DNA of 6,654 nt, taken from positions 1 to 6,654 of the forward strand of contig CAYHOI010000098.1 of NCBI GenBank assembly GCA_964358175.1, read 5' to 3'. The DNA is from CAYHOI01 sp964358175 (GTDB taxonomy: Bacteria; Margulisbacteria; Riflemargulisbacteria; GWF2-35-9). The translations under genes were made by a program, and so were the position numbers. Positions 1 to 5,911 of the stretch are shown here, one piece after another (position 1 is the first letter of the stretch; each line of letters begins with the position of its first letter). The notes under the pieces are model-generated. The model made no database searches, was not told the DNA's origin, and worked only from the letters and a program-made list of their open reading frames with translations.

Positions 1-51
1 GAAGACGAACAAAAATACAAGTCAGATGTAAAGGTAGTTTCATGACAATGA

Positions 52-204
52 CTAACTAACTTGGTCGGGATAAACAAGTACGGTCTTTCCGTTTTTCCAA
101 ATAGCTAATGGGCGGCCAGTGGCTTTATGTTGTTTTACTACATTCTGTATAGCTTTTTTCATAGCAGCATCTGCTTTATCATGTAATTCAGATAATTTCT
201 TCAT
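52..204 (-). CDS. Small conserved-type protein of unknown function, 50 aa
   Basis: Read from ATG at 204 to TAG at 52-54. The protein begins MKKLSELHDKADAAMKKAIQ and ends GKTVLVYPDQVS. It has an N-terminal charged amphipathic helix (about residues 3-27) and then a short beta-hairpin-like part (GRPLAIWKNGKTVLVYP), with no signal peptide or membrane segment. The start lies inside the end of the AI-2E permease gene (17-nt overlap), with a good ribosome site GAGGGAGTG at 209-217, so translation is probably coupled to the permease. The helix plus 'hP(L/I)A(I/V)W(K/R)(N/D)GKxV' pattern resembles small orphan proteins often found near toxin-antitoxin genes, but I cannot name a family. It could be an antitoxin-like protein whose partner lies beyond base 1, or a small accessory protein. 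Coding status is fairly secure from the ribosome site, overlap and composition; function is unknown. Confidence 0.7.
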   Translation of the reverse strand: MKKLSELHDKADAAMKKAIQNVVKQHKATGRPLAIWKNGKTVLVYPDQVS

Positions 205-1216
205 GAATCACTCCCTCTGTTTTCGCTGGTGGATACTGTTCAAGCTCATAAAGAATAGTCAGCAAGGCTGGAACCGCCAAGATAAAACCGGCAAATCCAA
301 AAAGAGCTTCGCCTACAATTAAGGTGATAAGGGTTAAAAATATCGGGAATCTGATAATAACCCCAATGATTTTGCTATTCAAAAAATACTCGAGTTTATG
401 AATGATGACTAGGTAGCCGAGGCAGAATAAAGCAACAATGTGGCCGTTGTTCATGAGGGCTGTAATGGCTATAATTGAATTAGAGATCAGATTGCCAAAG
501 ACGGGAATGAGTCCGAACGTAAAAACAGCAACCACGAGTGCCACCTTGTAGGGTAGGTCTAATGCAAAAATAACAACGGACGTAATAACGGTATTAATTA
601 GTGAAATAGCTACTTGGCCCAGCATGACTTGTTTGAAAAATTTATAGAAACGACGAAAATAGGACTGAACAAAGAGATATAAATAGGACAGTAGGCTTTC
701 TTTGCGACGGAGAAAAACCGCGTCTATGTGCTTTTGTTCATGAATAAGGAGAAAACTTAGGACCAGCGCAAAGACAAAGTAGATGATGCCTTTGGTGAAA
801 TGATTTCCCATGGTCATAAGATTCTTGAGAGAATAGTCTGCCGATCCCAAAAGATGTTCTCGTATAGCGTTGACGTCGATCGTCAGGTTGTAACGACGGC
901 TTAATATTGAAAGTAGCTCTTGGGCTTTGCTGCTTAGGAGTTTGGAGTATTCGACGATGTCAGGAATGATTCGGGGAATAACATCGACAAGGAACACCGA
1001 TATTCCGGTGAATAGAGCCAGATAAATAAATAATAGAAGCAGAGATGAAGGGAAAAATCGAAGAAATCGATGCTTGAATGTAAGAACGAGGTCTGTGAGA
1101 AGATATAGGAACAAGAACACAACAGTAAACCCAAGCAACCCTGTTTTGATAAAAAGAAGCAAAAGCAACAGAAGTACAATATATCCAAATAGGGGGCGTT
1201 TGTAGTTTCGGCTCAT
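188..1216 (-). CDS. AI-2E family transporter (TqsA/PerM-like permease)
   Basis: A 342-residue polytopic membrane protein of the AI-2E transporter family. Members export or exchange small molecules or ions, such as autoinducer-2 for TqsA or Na+/H+ for some relatives; the substrate here cannot be told. Hydrophobic segments occur near residues 10-23 and 28-45, about 54-78, about 143-158, and as a cluster from about 200 to the C-terminus. A soluble region of roughly residues 80-140 lies between them, as usual in this family. The family's C-terminal signature is visible: GLIPVFGNLISN, then a polar KLEYFLNSKIIG segment, then GEALFGFAGFILAVPALLTILYE. The length is normal, so it looks intact. The ATG at 1216 has no Shine-Dalgarno sequence, but a perfect TATAAT ends 6 nt upstream, suggesting a leaderless message. 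It is the first gene of a two-gene unit with the 50-aa gene at 52-204. Confidence 0.9.
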   Translation of the reverse strand: MSRNYKRPLFGYIVLLLLLLLFIKTGLLGFTVVFLFLYLLTDLVLTFKHRFLRFFPSSLLLLFIYLALFTGISVFLVDVIPRIIPDIVEYSKLLSSKAQELLSILSRRYNLTIDVNAIREHLLGSADYSLKNLMTMGNHFTKGIIYFVFALVLSFLLIHEQKHIDAVFLRRKESLLSYLYLFVQSYFRRFYKFFKQVMLGQVAISLINTVITSVVIFALDLPYKVALVVAVFTFGLIPVFGNLISNSIIAITALMNNGHIVALFCLGYLVIIHKLEYFLNSKIIGVIIRFPIFLTLITLIVGEALFGFAGFILAVPALLTILYELEQYPPAKTEGVIHEEII

Positions 1217-1222
1217 GTGGCT

Positions 1223-1252
1223 ATTATACGGGGCTCATCTGGTATACTACAA
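1223..1252 (-). promoter_or_regulatory. Promoter of the AI-2E permease gene, predicted leaderless
   Basis: On the minus strand, a -35-like TTGTAG (1247-1252), an 18-nt spacer and a perfect -10 TATAAT (1223-1228) are followed by AGCCAC and then the ATG at 1216. With usual spacing, transcription would start at or within a base or so of the A of the ATG. No ribosome site is present in the gap, which fits a leaderless transcript. The -35 match is modest; the -10 match is exact. Confidence 0.6.
1240..1248 (+). promoter_or_regulatory. Extended -10 promoter element facing the ATPase gene
   Basis: TGGTATACT fits the extended -10 consensus TGnTATAAT with one mismatch, and no good -35 hexamer lies at the expected distance. 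It overlaps the minus-strand -35 of the permease promoter (1247-1252), so RNA polymerase binding at the two would compete. A transcript from here would start near 1255 and reach the ATPase gene with a leader of roughly 210 nt. Confidence 0.35.
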
Positions 1253-1429
1253 CTCTGTTCATTCAAAATACTCATATTCGTATTTTTCTTGTAGCAATTG
1301 GCGTGGGTGTTACCATTCATATCATGAGAATCAAAAAATAAAGGTTTCAAGAATGGATTCAATCGTCTTTTTTAGCTTTATTTTCATAAATGACCTCACT
1401 GATTCAGGATGACTAGAGTAAAGCCTAGG

Positions 1430-1458
1430 TGTACAGACTGTATCAATGATATTATCAT
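1430..1458 (+). promoter_or_regulatory. Promoter-like sequence directly before the ATPase start
   Basis: TGTACA (1430-1435, four of six matches to TTGACA), a 17-nt spacer and TATCAT (1453-1458, five of six matches to TATAAT) are followed by seven bases and the ATG at 1466. This predicts a transcript starting at or next to that ATG and supports 1466 over the in-frame ATGs at 1409 and 1457. An overlapping alternative -10, TATTAT, lies at 1450-1455. Confidence 0.4.
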
Positions 1459-1465
1459 GTTCCAT

Positions 1466-4144
1466 ATGACCAATATCTGGCACCATTTACGCATTTTCGA
1501 TGTTTTGGAAAAGCTAGCTAGCTCACTTCACAATGGGCTTCAATCAGACGATGTGGTCAAACGCCAGCAAGCTCAAGGCCTCAATACGCTTACTCAGAAA
1601 AAAAGTAAAAGCCTTGTCGTCATTTTCCTCGAACAAATCAACCAACCCTTAATTTACATCTTGCTTGCCGCCGGAATCGCTACGGCACTTCTTGGGGAAT
1701 GGGTTGATTCCAGCGTTATCTTTGGTGTGGTTATGGTGAACGCTATTATCGGATTCTTCCAGGAAATAAAAGCTATTAAAGCGATTGATGCTTTATCAAA
1801 ATTAATGATAGGCGAAGCGACGGTCATTCGGGATGGTAAACGGCAGCGTATCAACGCCAAGGAACTTACGGTGGGCGATATTGTTGTACTGCAATCGGGC
1901 GACAAGATTCTCGCTGACCTGCGTTTGCTTCAAACCCGAGAACTACAAATCGATGAGTCTTCCCTCACGGGAGAATCGGTGCCAGTTGAGAAAACAACAG
2001 ACGAACTTCCCTCAAACATTATTCTGGCCGACCGAACCAATATGGCATATTCCTCAACTTTAGCTACATATGGTACAGGCACGGGAATCGTCACGGCCAT
2101 CAGCGATGAAACGGAGATTGGGAAGATCAACAAACTTATCTCGTCCGCCGTTGTTATTGAAACCCCTTTAACAATCAAGATCGCGAAATTTAGCAACTGG
2201 CTTTTGTATGTCATCTTGGGCTTGTCGGTGCTGACCTTTATCATGGGCATATGGCGGGGAAATAGCTTTGTTTCTATGCTCATGGCTACCGTTGCGCTGG
2301 CGGTTGGTGCTATCCCTGAAGGTCTGCCCGCTGCGTTGACAATATCGTTGGCCATCGGTGTGTCGAAGATGGCAAAACGCCATGCCATTATTCGCAAATT
2401 ACCCGCAGTTGAAACCTTGGGGAGCACCTCAGTCATTTGCTCGGACAAGACGGGGACGCTGACGCAGAACAAGATGACGGTTCAAAATATATTTGTTGCA
2501 GGTGGGCTGTACGCTGTTTCTGGATCTGGCTATGAGCCTAGCGGTGAATTTTCAAAAAATGATATTCCAATAATTCCTCATACAAATCTAGCATTAATCG
2601 AATGTCTTATAGCAGGCCTAATGTGTAATGACTCGAATATGGTTAAAACTGCCGAAGGTTGGAAGGTAGAAGGTGACCCTACGGAAGGTTCTCTTATTGT
2701 TGCGGCACAAAAAGCAGGGCTTTCGCGGGAAGACTTGACTGCTACCCTGCCGCGTATTGATGCCATCCCCTTTGAATCAAAGTATCAATACATGGCCACA
2801 CTGCATCATCGAACGGAGAAAGATAATAATATCGTGTATTTAAAGGGTTCCCTCGAAAGTATTTTGGCTCGATGTCAATTGACCAAGATTGAAAAAGAAT
2901 CCGTTGTGGGCATTGCCAACAAACTAGCGAGTCAAGGGTTGCGTGTATTGGCCTTTGCAAGCAAAGCGTTTAATAAAAACAAGGTTGCCTCCATTTCACA
3001 TCAAGATGTGGAAGACGGATTTGTTTTTTTAGGGCTTCAGGCCATGATAGACCCGCCTCGAGAGGAAGTCATTTCAGCGATTGCGACCTGTAAGACAGCG
3101 GGTATACAGGTAAAAATGATCACGGGAGACCATGAGTTGACGGCACTTGCGATAGCAAAAAGAATAGGTCTCTTTGAGGGTGATGCAATTTCCGCTAAGA
3201 GCCAGGTCTTAAATGGGGCGAATATTACGCAACTTTCGGATCAAGAGTTAATCGACGTAGTCAGAGAGGTTGTTGTCTTTGCTCGTGTAGCACCCGAGGA
3301 CAAACTGCGCATTGTTAAGGCCTTACAGAGTTATGGCGACATTGTTGCTATGACGGGTGACGGGGTCAATGATGCCCCTGCTTTGCGTCAAGCCAACATC
3401 GGCATAGCGATGGGCATTACCGGCACGGATGTTGCCAAAGATGCAGCTGACATGGTGTTAACCGATGACAACTTTGCTACCATTCAAGTAGCCGTTGAAG
3501 AAGGCCGAGGGATTTACGACAATATCATTAAGTTTATAACATGGACGCTACCGACAAATATTGGGGAGGGACTTGTTATTCTTGTGGCGATTCTTGCTAA
3601 TACGACGCTGCCGATACTACCCGTGCAAATTCTCTGGATAAACATGACGACGGCTGTTCTCCTTGGACTTACATTAACGTTTGAACCCAAGGAACCAGGA
3701 ATTATGAGTTTGCCCCCTCGACCTTCGAATCAGCAAATTATGACACCGGCCTTACTGCTTCGTATTTGTTTGGTAGGCGTGTTGTTATTGATAGCCGCTT
3801 TTGGCCTTTTTGAATGGGCTTTGCAATCTGGGCAGACGCTTGTGGCTGCACGCACGATTGCCGTCAATGTCTTTGTTTTTGGCGAAATGTTTTTTCTCTT
3901 TAACTGTCGCTCCTTACGTTACTCGATGTTTAAAATCGGGTTCTTTTCAAATAAATGGGTCTTTGTTGGTGCAGGGTTGATGGTTCTATTCCAGATATTG
4001 TTCACTCATCTACCTATTATGAATGTAGCTTTTTCAACCGCGCCCATAAGTCTATTAGACTGGATGCTGTGTCTAGGTGTAGGATTCCTATTGTTTGTTA
4101 TTATGGAGTTGGAAAAAATGGTAAGTCGACGGCTTTATACATAG
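1466..4144 (+). CDS. P2-type (calcium-pump-like) cation-transporting ATPase
   Basis: A complete inner-membrane P-type ATPase of 892 residues if started at 1466; all numbers here use that start. It couples ATP hydrolysis to cation transport through an aspartyl-phosphate. Visible in order: the N-terminal cation-ATPase domain (about 1-70, starting MTNIWHHL); TGES of the actuator domain (168-171); PEGLP in M4 (284-288); the phosphorylation site DKTGTLT (Asp327); KGS nucleotide contact (from 460); DPPR (529-532); TGDH (553-556); TGDGVNDAP (630-638); and the C-terminal transport domain. By alignment with SERCA the ion ligands are Glu285 (M4), Asn698 and Glu701 (M5), Asn726 and Thr729 (M6) and Glu807 (M8), but the M6 Asp (SERCA D800) is Ala730. 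The substrate is therefore not certain; Ca2+ or another cation is possible. In-frame ATGs at 1409 and 1457 would add 19 or 3 residues unlike the family. No ribosome site precedes any of the three. Confidence 0.95.
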   Translation: MTNIWHHLRIFDVLEKLASSLHNGLQSDDVVKRQQAQGLNTLTQKKSKSLVVIFLEQINQPLIYILLAAGIATALLGEWVDSSVIFGVVMVNAIIGFFQEIKAIKAIDALSKLMIGEATVIRDGKRQRINAKELTVGDIVVLQSGDKILADLRLLQTRELQIDESSLTGESVPVEKTTDELPSNIILADRTNMAYSSTLATYGTGTGIVTAISDETEIGKINKLISSAVVIETPLTIKIAKFSNWLLYVILGLSVLTFIMGIWRGNSFVSMLMATVALAVGAIPEGLPAALTISLAIGVSKMAKRHAIIRKLPAVETLGSTSVICSDKTGTLTQNKMTVQNIFVAGGLYAVSGSGYEPSGEFSKNDIPIIPHTNLALIECLIAGLMCNDSNMVKTAEGWKVEGDPTEGSLIVAAQKAGLSREDLTATLPRIDAIPFESKYQYMATLHHRTEKDNNIVYLKGSLESILARCQLTKIEKESVVGIANKLASQGLRVLAFASKAFNKNKVASISHQDVEDGFVFLGLQAMIDPPREEVISAIATCKTAGIQVKMITGDHELTALAIAKRIGLFEGDAISAKSQVLNGANITQLSDQELIDVVREVVVFARVAPEDKLRIVKALQSYGDIVAMTGDGVNDAPALRQANIGIAMGITGTDVAKDAADMVLTDDNFATIQVAVEEGRGIYDNIIKFITWTLPTNIGEGLVILVAILANTTLPILPVQILWINMTTAVLLGLTLTFEPKEPGIMSLPPRPSNQQIMTPALLLRICLVGVLLLIAAFGLFEWALQSGQTLVAARTIAVNVFVFGEMFFLFNCRSLRYSMFKIGFFSNKWVFVGAGLMVLFQILFTHLPIMNVAFSTAPISLLDWMLCLGVGFLLFVIMELEKMVSRRLYT

Positions 4145-4200
4145 CTGATACTCGAGGTTCGAACCAGCTAAGCCTTGTAATTGTTAGTTTTTATTGAATT
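4142..4200 (+). terminator. Possible terminator after the ATPase gene
   Basis: TAGCTG (4142-4147, beginning with the stop codon) pairs with CAGCTA (4165-4170). An inner TCGA/TCGA pairing (4152-4155 with 4159-4162) could extend the hairpin. A T-rich stretch follows from 4175, including TTTTTATT near 4188-4195. The T-run does not directly abut the stem, so this is a weak intrinsic-terminator candidate. The middle of the hairpin, GGTTCGAACC (4156-4165), is a perfect palindrome that also matches the tRNA T-arm consensus. Confidence 0.35.
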
Positions 4201-4201
4201 T

Positions 4202-4226
4202 GTCTACTTGGTCGGGCGTAGTAGAC
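4202..4226. repeat. Inverted repeat with a tRNA-3'-end-like loop
   Basis: GTCTACT (4202-4208) and AGTAGAC (4220-4226) form a perfect 7-bp stem with an 11-nt loop. The sequence acttggtcgg (4206-4215), spanning stem and loop, also occurs at 4900-4909 across the 3' end of the tRNA-Pro gene and at 59-68 in the 50-aa gene. It lies between the convergent ATPase and toxin-antitoxin units. No T-run follows it on either strand, so it is not a clear terminator. Confidence 0.4.
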
Positions 4227-4273
4227 GACGTTAGAACCATAATACTGAGTTCCAGAGTCGAAAGGCCAAACTA

Positions 4274-4399
4274 TTAATTGTTGTTCTTTTTACTCCAGTA
4301 GCGCAATTCTTCCTCAGGAGTGAGATGCTTGATGTCTTTGTAAATCTTTTCAGCTGCTTTTCGTTTCATTTCTACGCAATCAAAAGACTTAGTCTTCAT
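4274..4399 (-). CDS. Putative antitoxin paired with the PIN toxin, 41 aa
   Basis: ATG at 4399 to TAA at 4274-4276. The protein starts MKTKSFDCVEMKRKAAEKIY and continues with a charged stretch containing LTPEEELRYWSKK. The pattern 'DCVxMKxxAxxxIyxxxxxlTxEEElxyW' is, as far as I recall, shared by very small proteins encoded beside PIN-domain genes, so I infer that it binds and blocks the neighbouring toxin. It has no evident DNA-binding domain, so it may be a pure toxin-neutralising peptide. The gene overlaps the toxin gene by 11 nt and has a near-perfect Shine-Dalgarno, GGAGGTGATT (4404-4413), five bases before its ATG. Coding is well supported by that ribosome site and the composition; the antitoxin role rests on context. 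Confidence 0.8.
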   Translation of the reverse strand: MKTKSFDCVEMKRKAAEKIYKDIKHLTPEEELRYWSKKNNN

Positions 4400-4853
4400 A
4401 GTTAATCACCTCCGAAGGCGAGTTAATGAAAATTTCGCGATATCCGTTGATTCGATTAATGGCGTTATAGAGAGAAATTTTCTCAAAGTGAACAATGTGC
4501 TTAAAATTCCAGCTCACGATAATGTTGCATGATGAAATTGTTGCAGTTGCAACGTGCAAAGCGTCATCAAGATACTTTCTTGTTACTATTCCTTTTTGTA
4601 TATATTCCTCTCGGAGATCAATGCAAGCCTTCGTGATTGAGAGATTCTCAGCTAGAGGCAACAGGTTATTGAAGAAGTCTCTGACATTTTTAGGTGCATT
4701 TTCAATTTCACGCGCAACTACTTCAGAAATGCATAGCGAAAATAAGCCCGCATTGATTTGTTTAAAAAATTCTGTCGATGCTTCAATGAACTCAGGGTCA
4801 AAGACTCCTCCGAAAACTGATGTGTCGACATAAACTCGTAATTTTTTGTTCAT
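4389..4853 (-). CDS. PIN-domain protein, probable toxin (RNase) of a type II toxin-antitoxin pair
   Basis: A 154-residue cytoplasmic protein, starting at ATG 4853, with a PIN nuclease domain over most of its length. The acidic metal-binding residues are visible: Asp10 in the N-terminal strand VYVDTSVFGG, Glu44 in ISEVVAREIE, and Asp96/Asp97 in YLDDALHVATA. These are followed by a C-terminal SWNFKHI (Asn116) at the place where PIN proteins carry a conserved N or D. Such toxins are usually Mg2+-dependent ribonucleases that cut tRNA, rRNA or mRNA; the target here is unknown. The order is toxin first, antitoxin second. No Shine-Dalgarno precedes the ATG; a promoter-like sequence ends 6 nt before it, suggesting a leaderless and perhaps poorly translated message. 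The gene begins 50 nt from the 3' end of tRNA-Pro. Length and active-site residues indicate an intact gene. Confidence 0.85.
   Translation of the reverse strand: MNKKLRVYVDTSVFGGVFDPEFIEASTEFFKQINAGLFSLCISEVVAREIENAPKNVRDFFNNLLPLAENLSITKACIDLREEYIQKGIVTRKYLDDALHVATATISSCNIIVSWNFKHIVHFEKISLYNAINRINGYREIFINSPSEVINYED
4404..4413 (-). promoter_or_regulatory. Very strong ribosome binding site of the antitoxin gene
   Basis: GGAGGTGATT matches ten bases of the anti-Shine-Dalgarno complement and sits 5 nt before the ATG at 4399. It is embedded in the last codons of the toxin gene (encoding SEVIN). The toxin gene has no such site, so the antitoxin should be translated far more efficiently from the shared message. 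Confidence 0.85.
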
Positions 4854-4859
4854 GTATAT

Positions 4860-4888
4860 AGTTTATCGAAATTAGAGATAACAAACAA
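4860..4888 (-). promoter_or_regulatory. Promoter-like sequence of the toxin-antitoxin pair, predicted leaderless
   Basis: On the minus strand, TTGTTT (4883-4888), an exact 17-nt spacer and TAAACT (4860-4865) are followed by ATATAC and the toxin ATG. Transcription is thus predicted to start at the ATG. Each hexamer has four of six consensus matches, so single-site support is moderate. The same geometry is seen before the AI-2E gene. Confidence 0.4.
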
Positions 4889-4902
4889 TGGCGATTTTTA
4901 CT

Positions 4903-4979
4903 TGGTCGGTGTGAGAGGATTCGAACCTCCGACCCCTACGTCCCGAACGTAGTGCGCTACCAGGCTGCGCTACACACCG
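4903..4979 (-). tRNA. tRNA-Pro, anticodon CGG
   Basis: A 77-nt gene including the encoded CCA (4903-4905). The acceptor stem pairs CGGTGTG with CACACCG, with discriminator A. The D-arm contains AGCGCAGCCTGGTAGCGCA. The anticodon stem CTACG/CGTAG closes the loop TTCGGGA, giving anticodon CGG (4943-4945), with G37 as in proline tRNAs. The T-arm is GAGGTTCGAATCCTC with a perfect 5-bp stem. The C1-G72 first pair is typical of bacterial tRNA-Pro. It reads CCG codons. It lies downstream of pgeF and upstream of the PIN toxin gene on the same strand. Confidence 0.96.
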
Positions 4980-4989
4980 ACGATAATGC

Positions 4990-5082
4990 TCTGTACCCAC
5001 AACGACGGGCACGTGTTTTCGAGCCAACCCCCTTCGGATCACCCGCTAGGGCAGACGCAGCGGAGCTACGCTACATACCGAC
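4990..5082 (-). other. Degenerate tRNA-like sequence upstream of tRNA-Pro
   Basis: Read on the minus strand, 5082-5065 matches the 5' end of the adjacent tRNA-Pro gene (4981-4964) at 16 of 18 bases. The next part recalls a serine tRNA: a D-arm-like CCTAGCGGGTGATCCGAAGG, then a loop CTCGAAA (5017-5023) that would carry a CGA anticodon, then a 6-bp hairpin GTGCCC/GGGTAC (4993-5012) like a long variable arm. The anticodon stem does not pair well and no T-arm or 3' acceptor strand follows, so it cannot be a working tRNA. It could be a tRNA relic or chimera, or a dispersed intergenic repeat. The 155 bases 4980-5134 hold nothing else I can identify. Confidence 0.35.
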
Positions 5083-5133
5083 ACAGTTATGCCAGTTTAG
5101 TATACCGGGTTTTAAACCTTCCATCAACGATGA

Positions 5134-5153
5134 CTCAGACCAATGACTCTGAG
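5134..5153. repeat. Hairpin over the stop codon of the pgeF-like gene
   Basis: CTCAGA (5134-5139) and TCTGAG (5148-5153) form a perfect 6-bp stem with an 8-nt loop that includes the last codons and the stop codon of the pgeF-like gene. No T-run follows in the gene's direction, so it may protect the mRNA end rather than terminate transcription. Confidence 0.3.
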
Positions 5154-5911
5154 CGAAGCCACGCAAATAATCCGAAACGACCCGCTTGCGTCTGATCCCG
5201 TCTGTAAGAGAAATAACGTTCATCACATATCGTGCAAATCTCAGACATCTCGGTCTGCTCCCAAGGAACCCCTGCATCTAAAAGTTGTTGTTCAATGGCT
5301 TTTTTAATATTTAGGCTCCGAACGCCCTTTCGAGACGCTTCAAGGAACCGTGTATCTCGAAAATTTTCAGCCACGTCGTCGCCCACCTCATAACAACAGC
5401 TTCCGGCGCATGGGGATACTTGCGCCCAGACTGAGCTCGGGTTTGTCCCATATTCTTGAGACATTTGCTCAATCATTCTGGGAATAATCCCCCGAATTGT
5501 TCCGCGCCACCCACTGTGGGCAACACCTATAGCCTCATGAGCTGGATCAAAGACCCAGCAGAGGGGGCAGTCTGCTCCCTGTGCCAGAAGGATGATGTTT
5601 TTCGATGATGTAATGAGCGCATCAGTCTTCGCAATTGCGTCGATCATTGAGGTCGAACCCTTCCCCATATCTCTTTCATCGACACGTACAATATTCGCCC
5701 CATGAACCTGCTCCATGGCAACAAGGTGCTCAAGTTTCAAGCCATATCTTTGAAGGAGGATTTGTCGATTGCGAATAGCGTCTTGAACAGAAAGCTCAGT
5801 ATGCAGTCCAATATTGCCATCGCTGGCCGTGCTCACCACATAACGCAGACATTGGAAGTCTAACTTTTCAGGATTGCTTGCTGAGAATATGCGAGATCCC
5901 CAAGTAATCAT
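5135..5911 (-). CDS. pgeF: PgeF-like peptidoglycan editing factor / laccase-domain protein (YfiH family)
   Basis: A 258-residue cytoplasmic protein of the YfiH/YlmD family, once called polyphenol oxidase. E. coli PgeF removes mis-incorporated amino acids from peptidoglycan precursors, and relatives act on purine nucleosides. The metal ligands are all present: His70 in EQVHGANI, Cys115 in GADCPLCW and His132 in AHSGWRGT. The family's later CCYEVG motif is present (172-177), and the N-terminal GNIGLH...RNR region is recognisable. The usual GPaIG before CCYEV reads SPCAG here, a mild departure. Full length is normal. The start is uncertain: ATG 5911 is preferred and lies inside the CheC-like gene (44-nt overlap), while an in-frame TTG at 5941 would add ten residues. 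Neither has a good ribosome site, so translation is probably coupled to the upstream gene. Confidence 0.9.
   Translation of the reverse strand: MITWGSRIFSASNPEKLDFQCLRYVVSTASDGNIGLHTELSVQDAIRNRQILLQRYGLKLEHLVAMEQVHGANIVRVDERDMGKGSTSMIDAIAKTDALITSSKNIILLAQGADCPLCWVFDPAHEAIGVAHSGWRGTIRGIIPRMIEQMSQEYGTNPSSVWAQVSPCAGSCCYEVGDDVAENFRDTRFLEASRKGVRSLNIKKAIEQQLLDAGVPWEQTEMSEICTICDERYFSYRRDQTQAGRFGLFAWLRSESLV

Noticed and set aside
1..43. Minus-strand frame from ATG at 43 running off the window (MKLPLHLTCIFVRL), just after the 50-aa gene.
   Set aside because: Only 14 codons are visible with no ribosome site; it could be the start of a partner gene but cannot be supported.
1409..1465. N-terminal extension of the ATPase from ATG 1409 (or 1457).
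   Set aside because: The extra residues (TRVKPRCTDCINDI) do not resemble the family, no ribosome site precedes either ATG, and the promoter-like -35/-10 pair at 1430-1458 would lie inside the extended gene.
1930..2472. 180-codon minus-strand open frame inside the ATPase gene.
   Set aside because: It is a mirror of a strongly conserved coding region; composition and lack of start signals indicate a shadow frame.
4156..4165. GGTTCGAACC as a tRNA T-arm remnant.
   Set aside because: No other tRNA arm surrounds it; it is more simply part of the hairpin after the ATPase stop codon.
4495..4833. Long plus-strand open frame opposite the PIN gene.
   Set aside because: It is antisense to a gene with clear PIN motifs, lacks a ribosome site and shows no recognisable domain.
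4952..5195. Plus-strand short frames across tRNA-Pro and the spacer.
   Set aside because: They run antisense through a tRNA gene and have no ribosome site or family resemblance.
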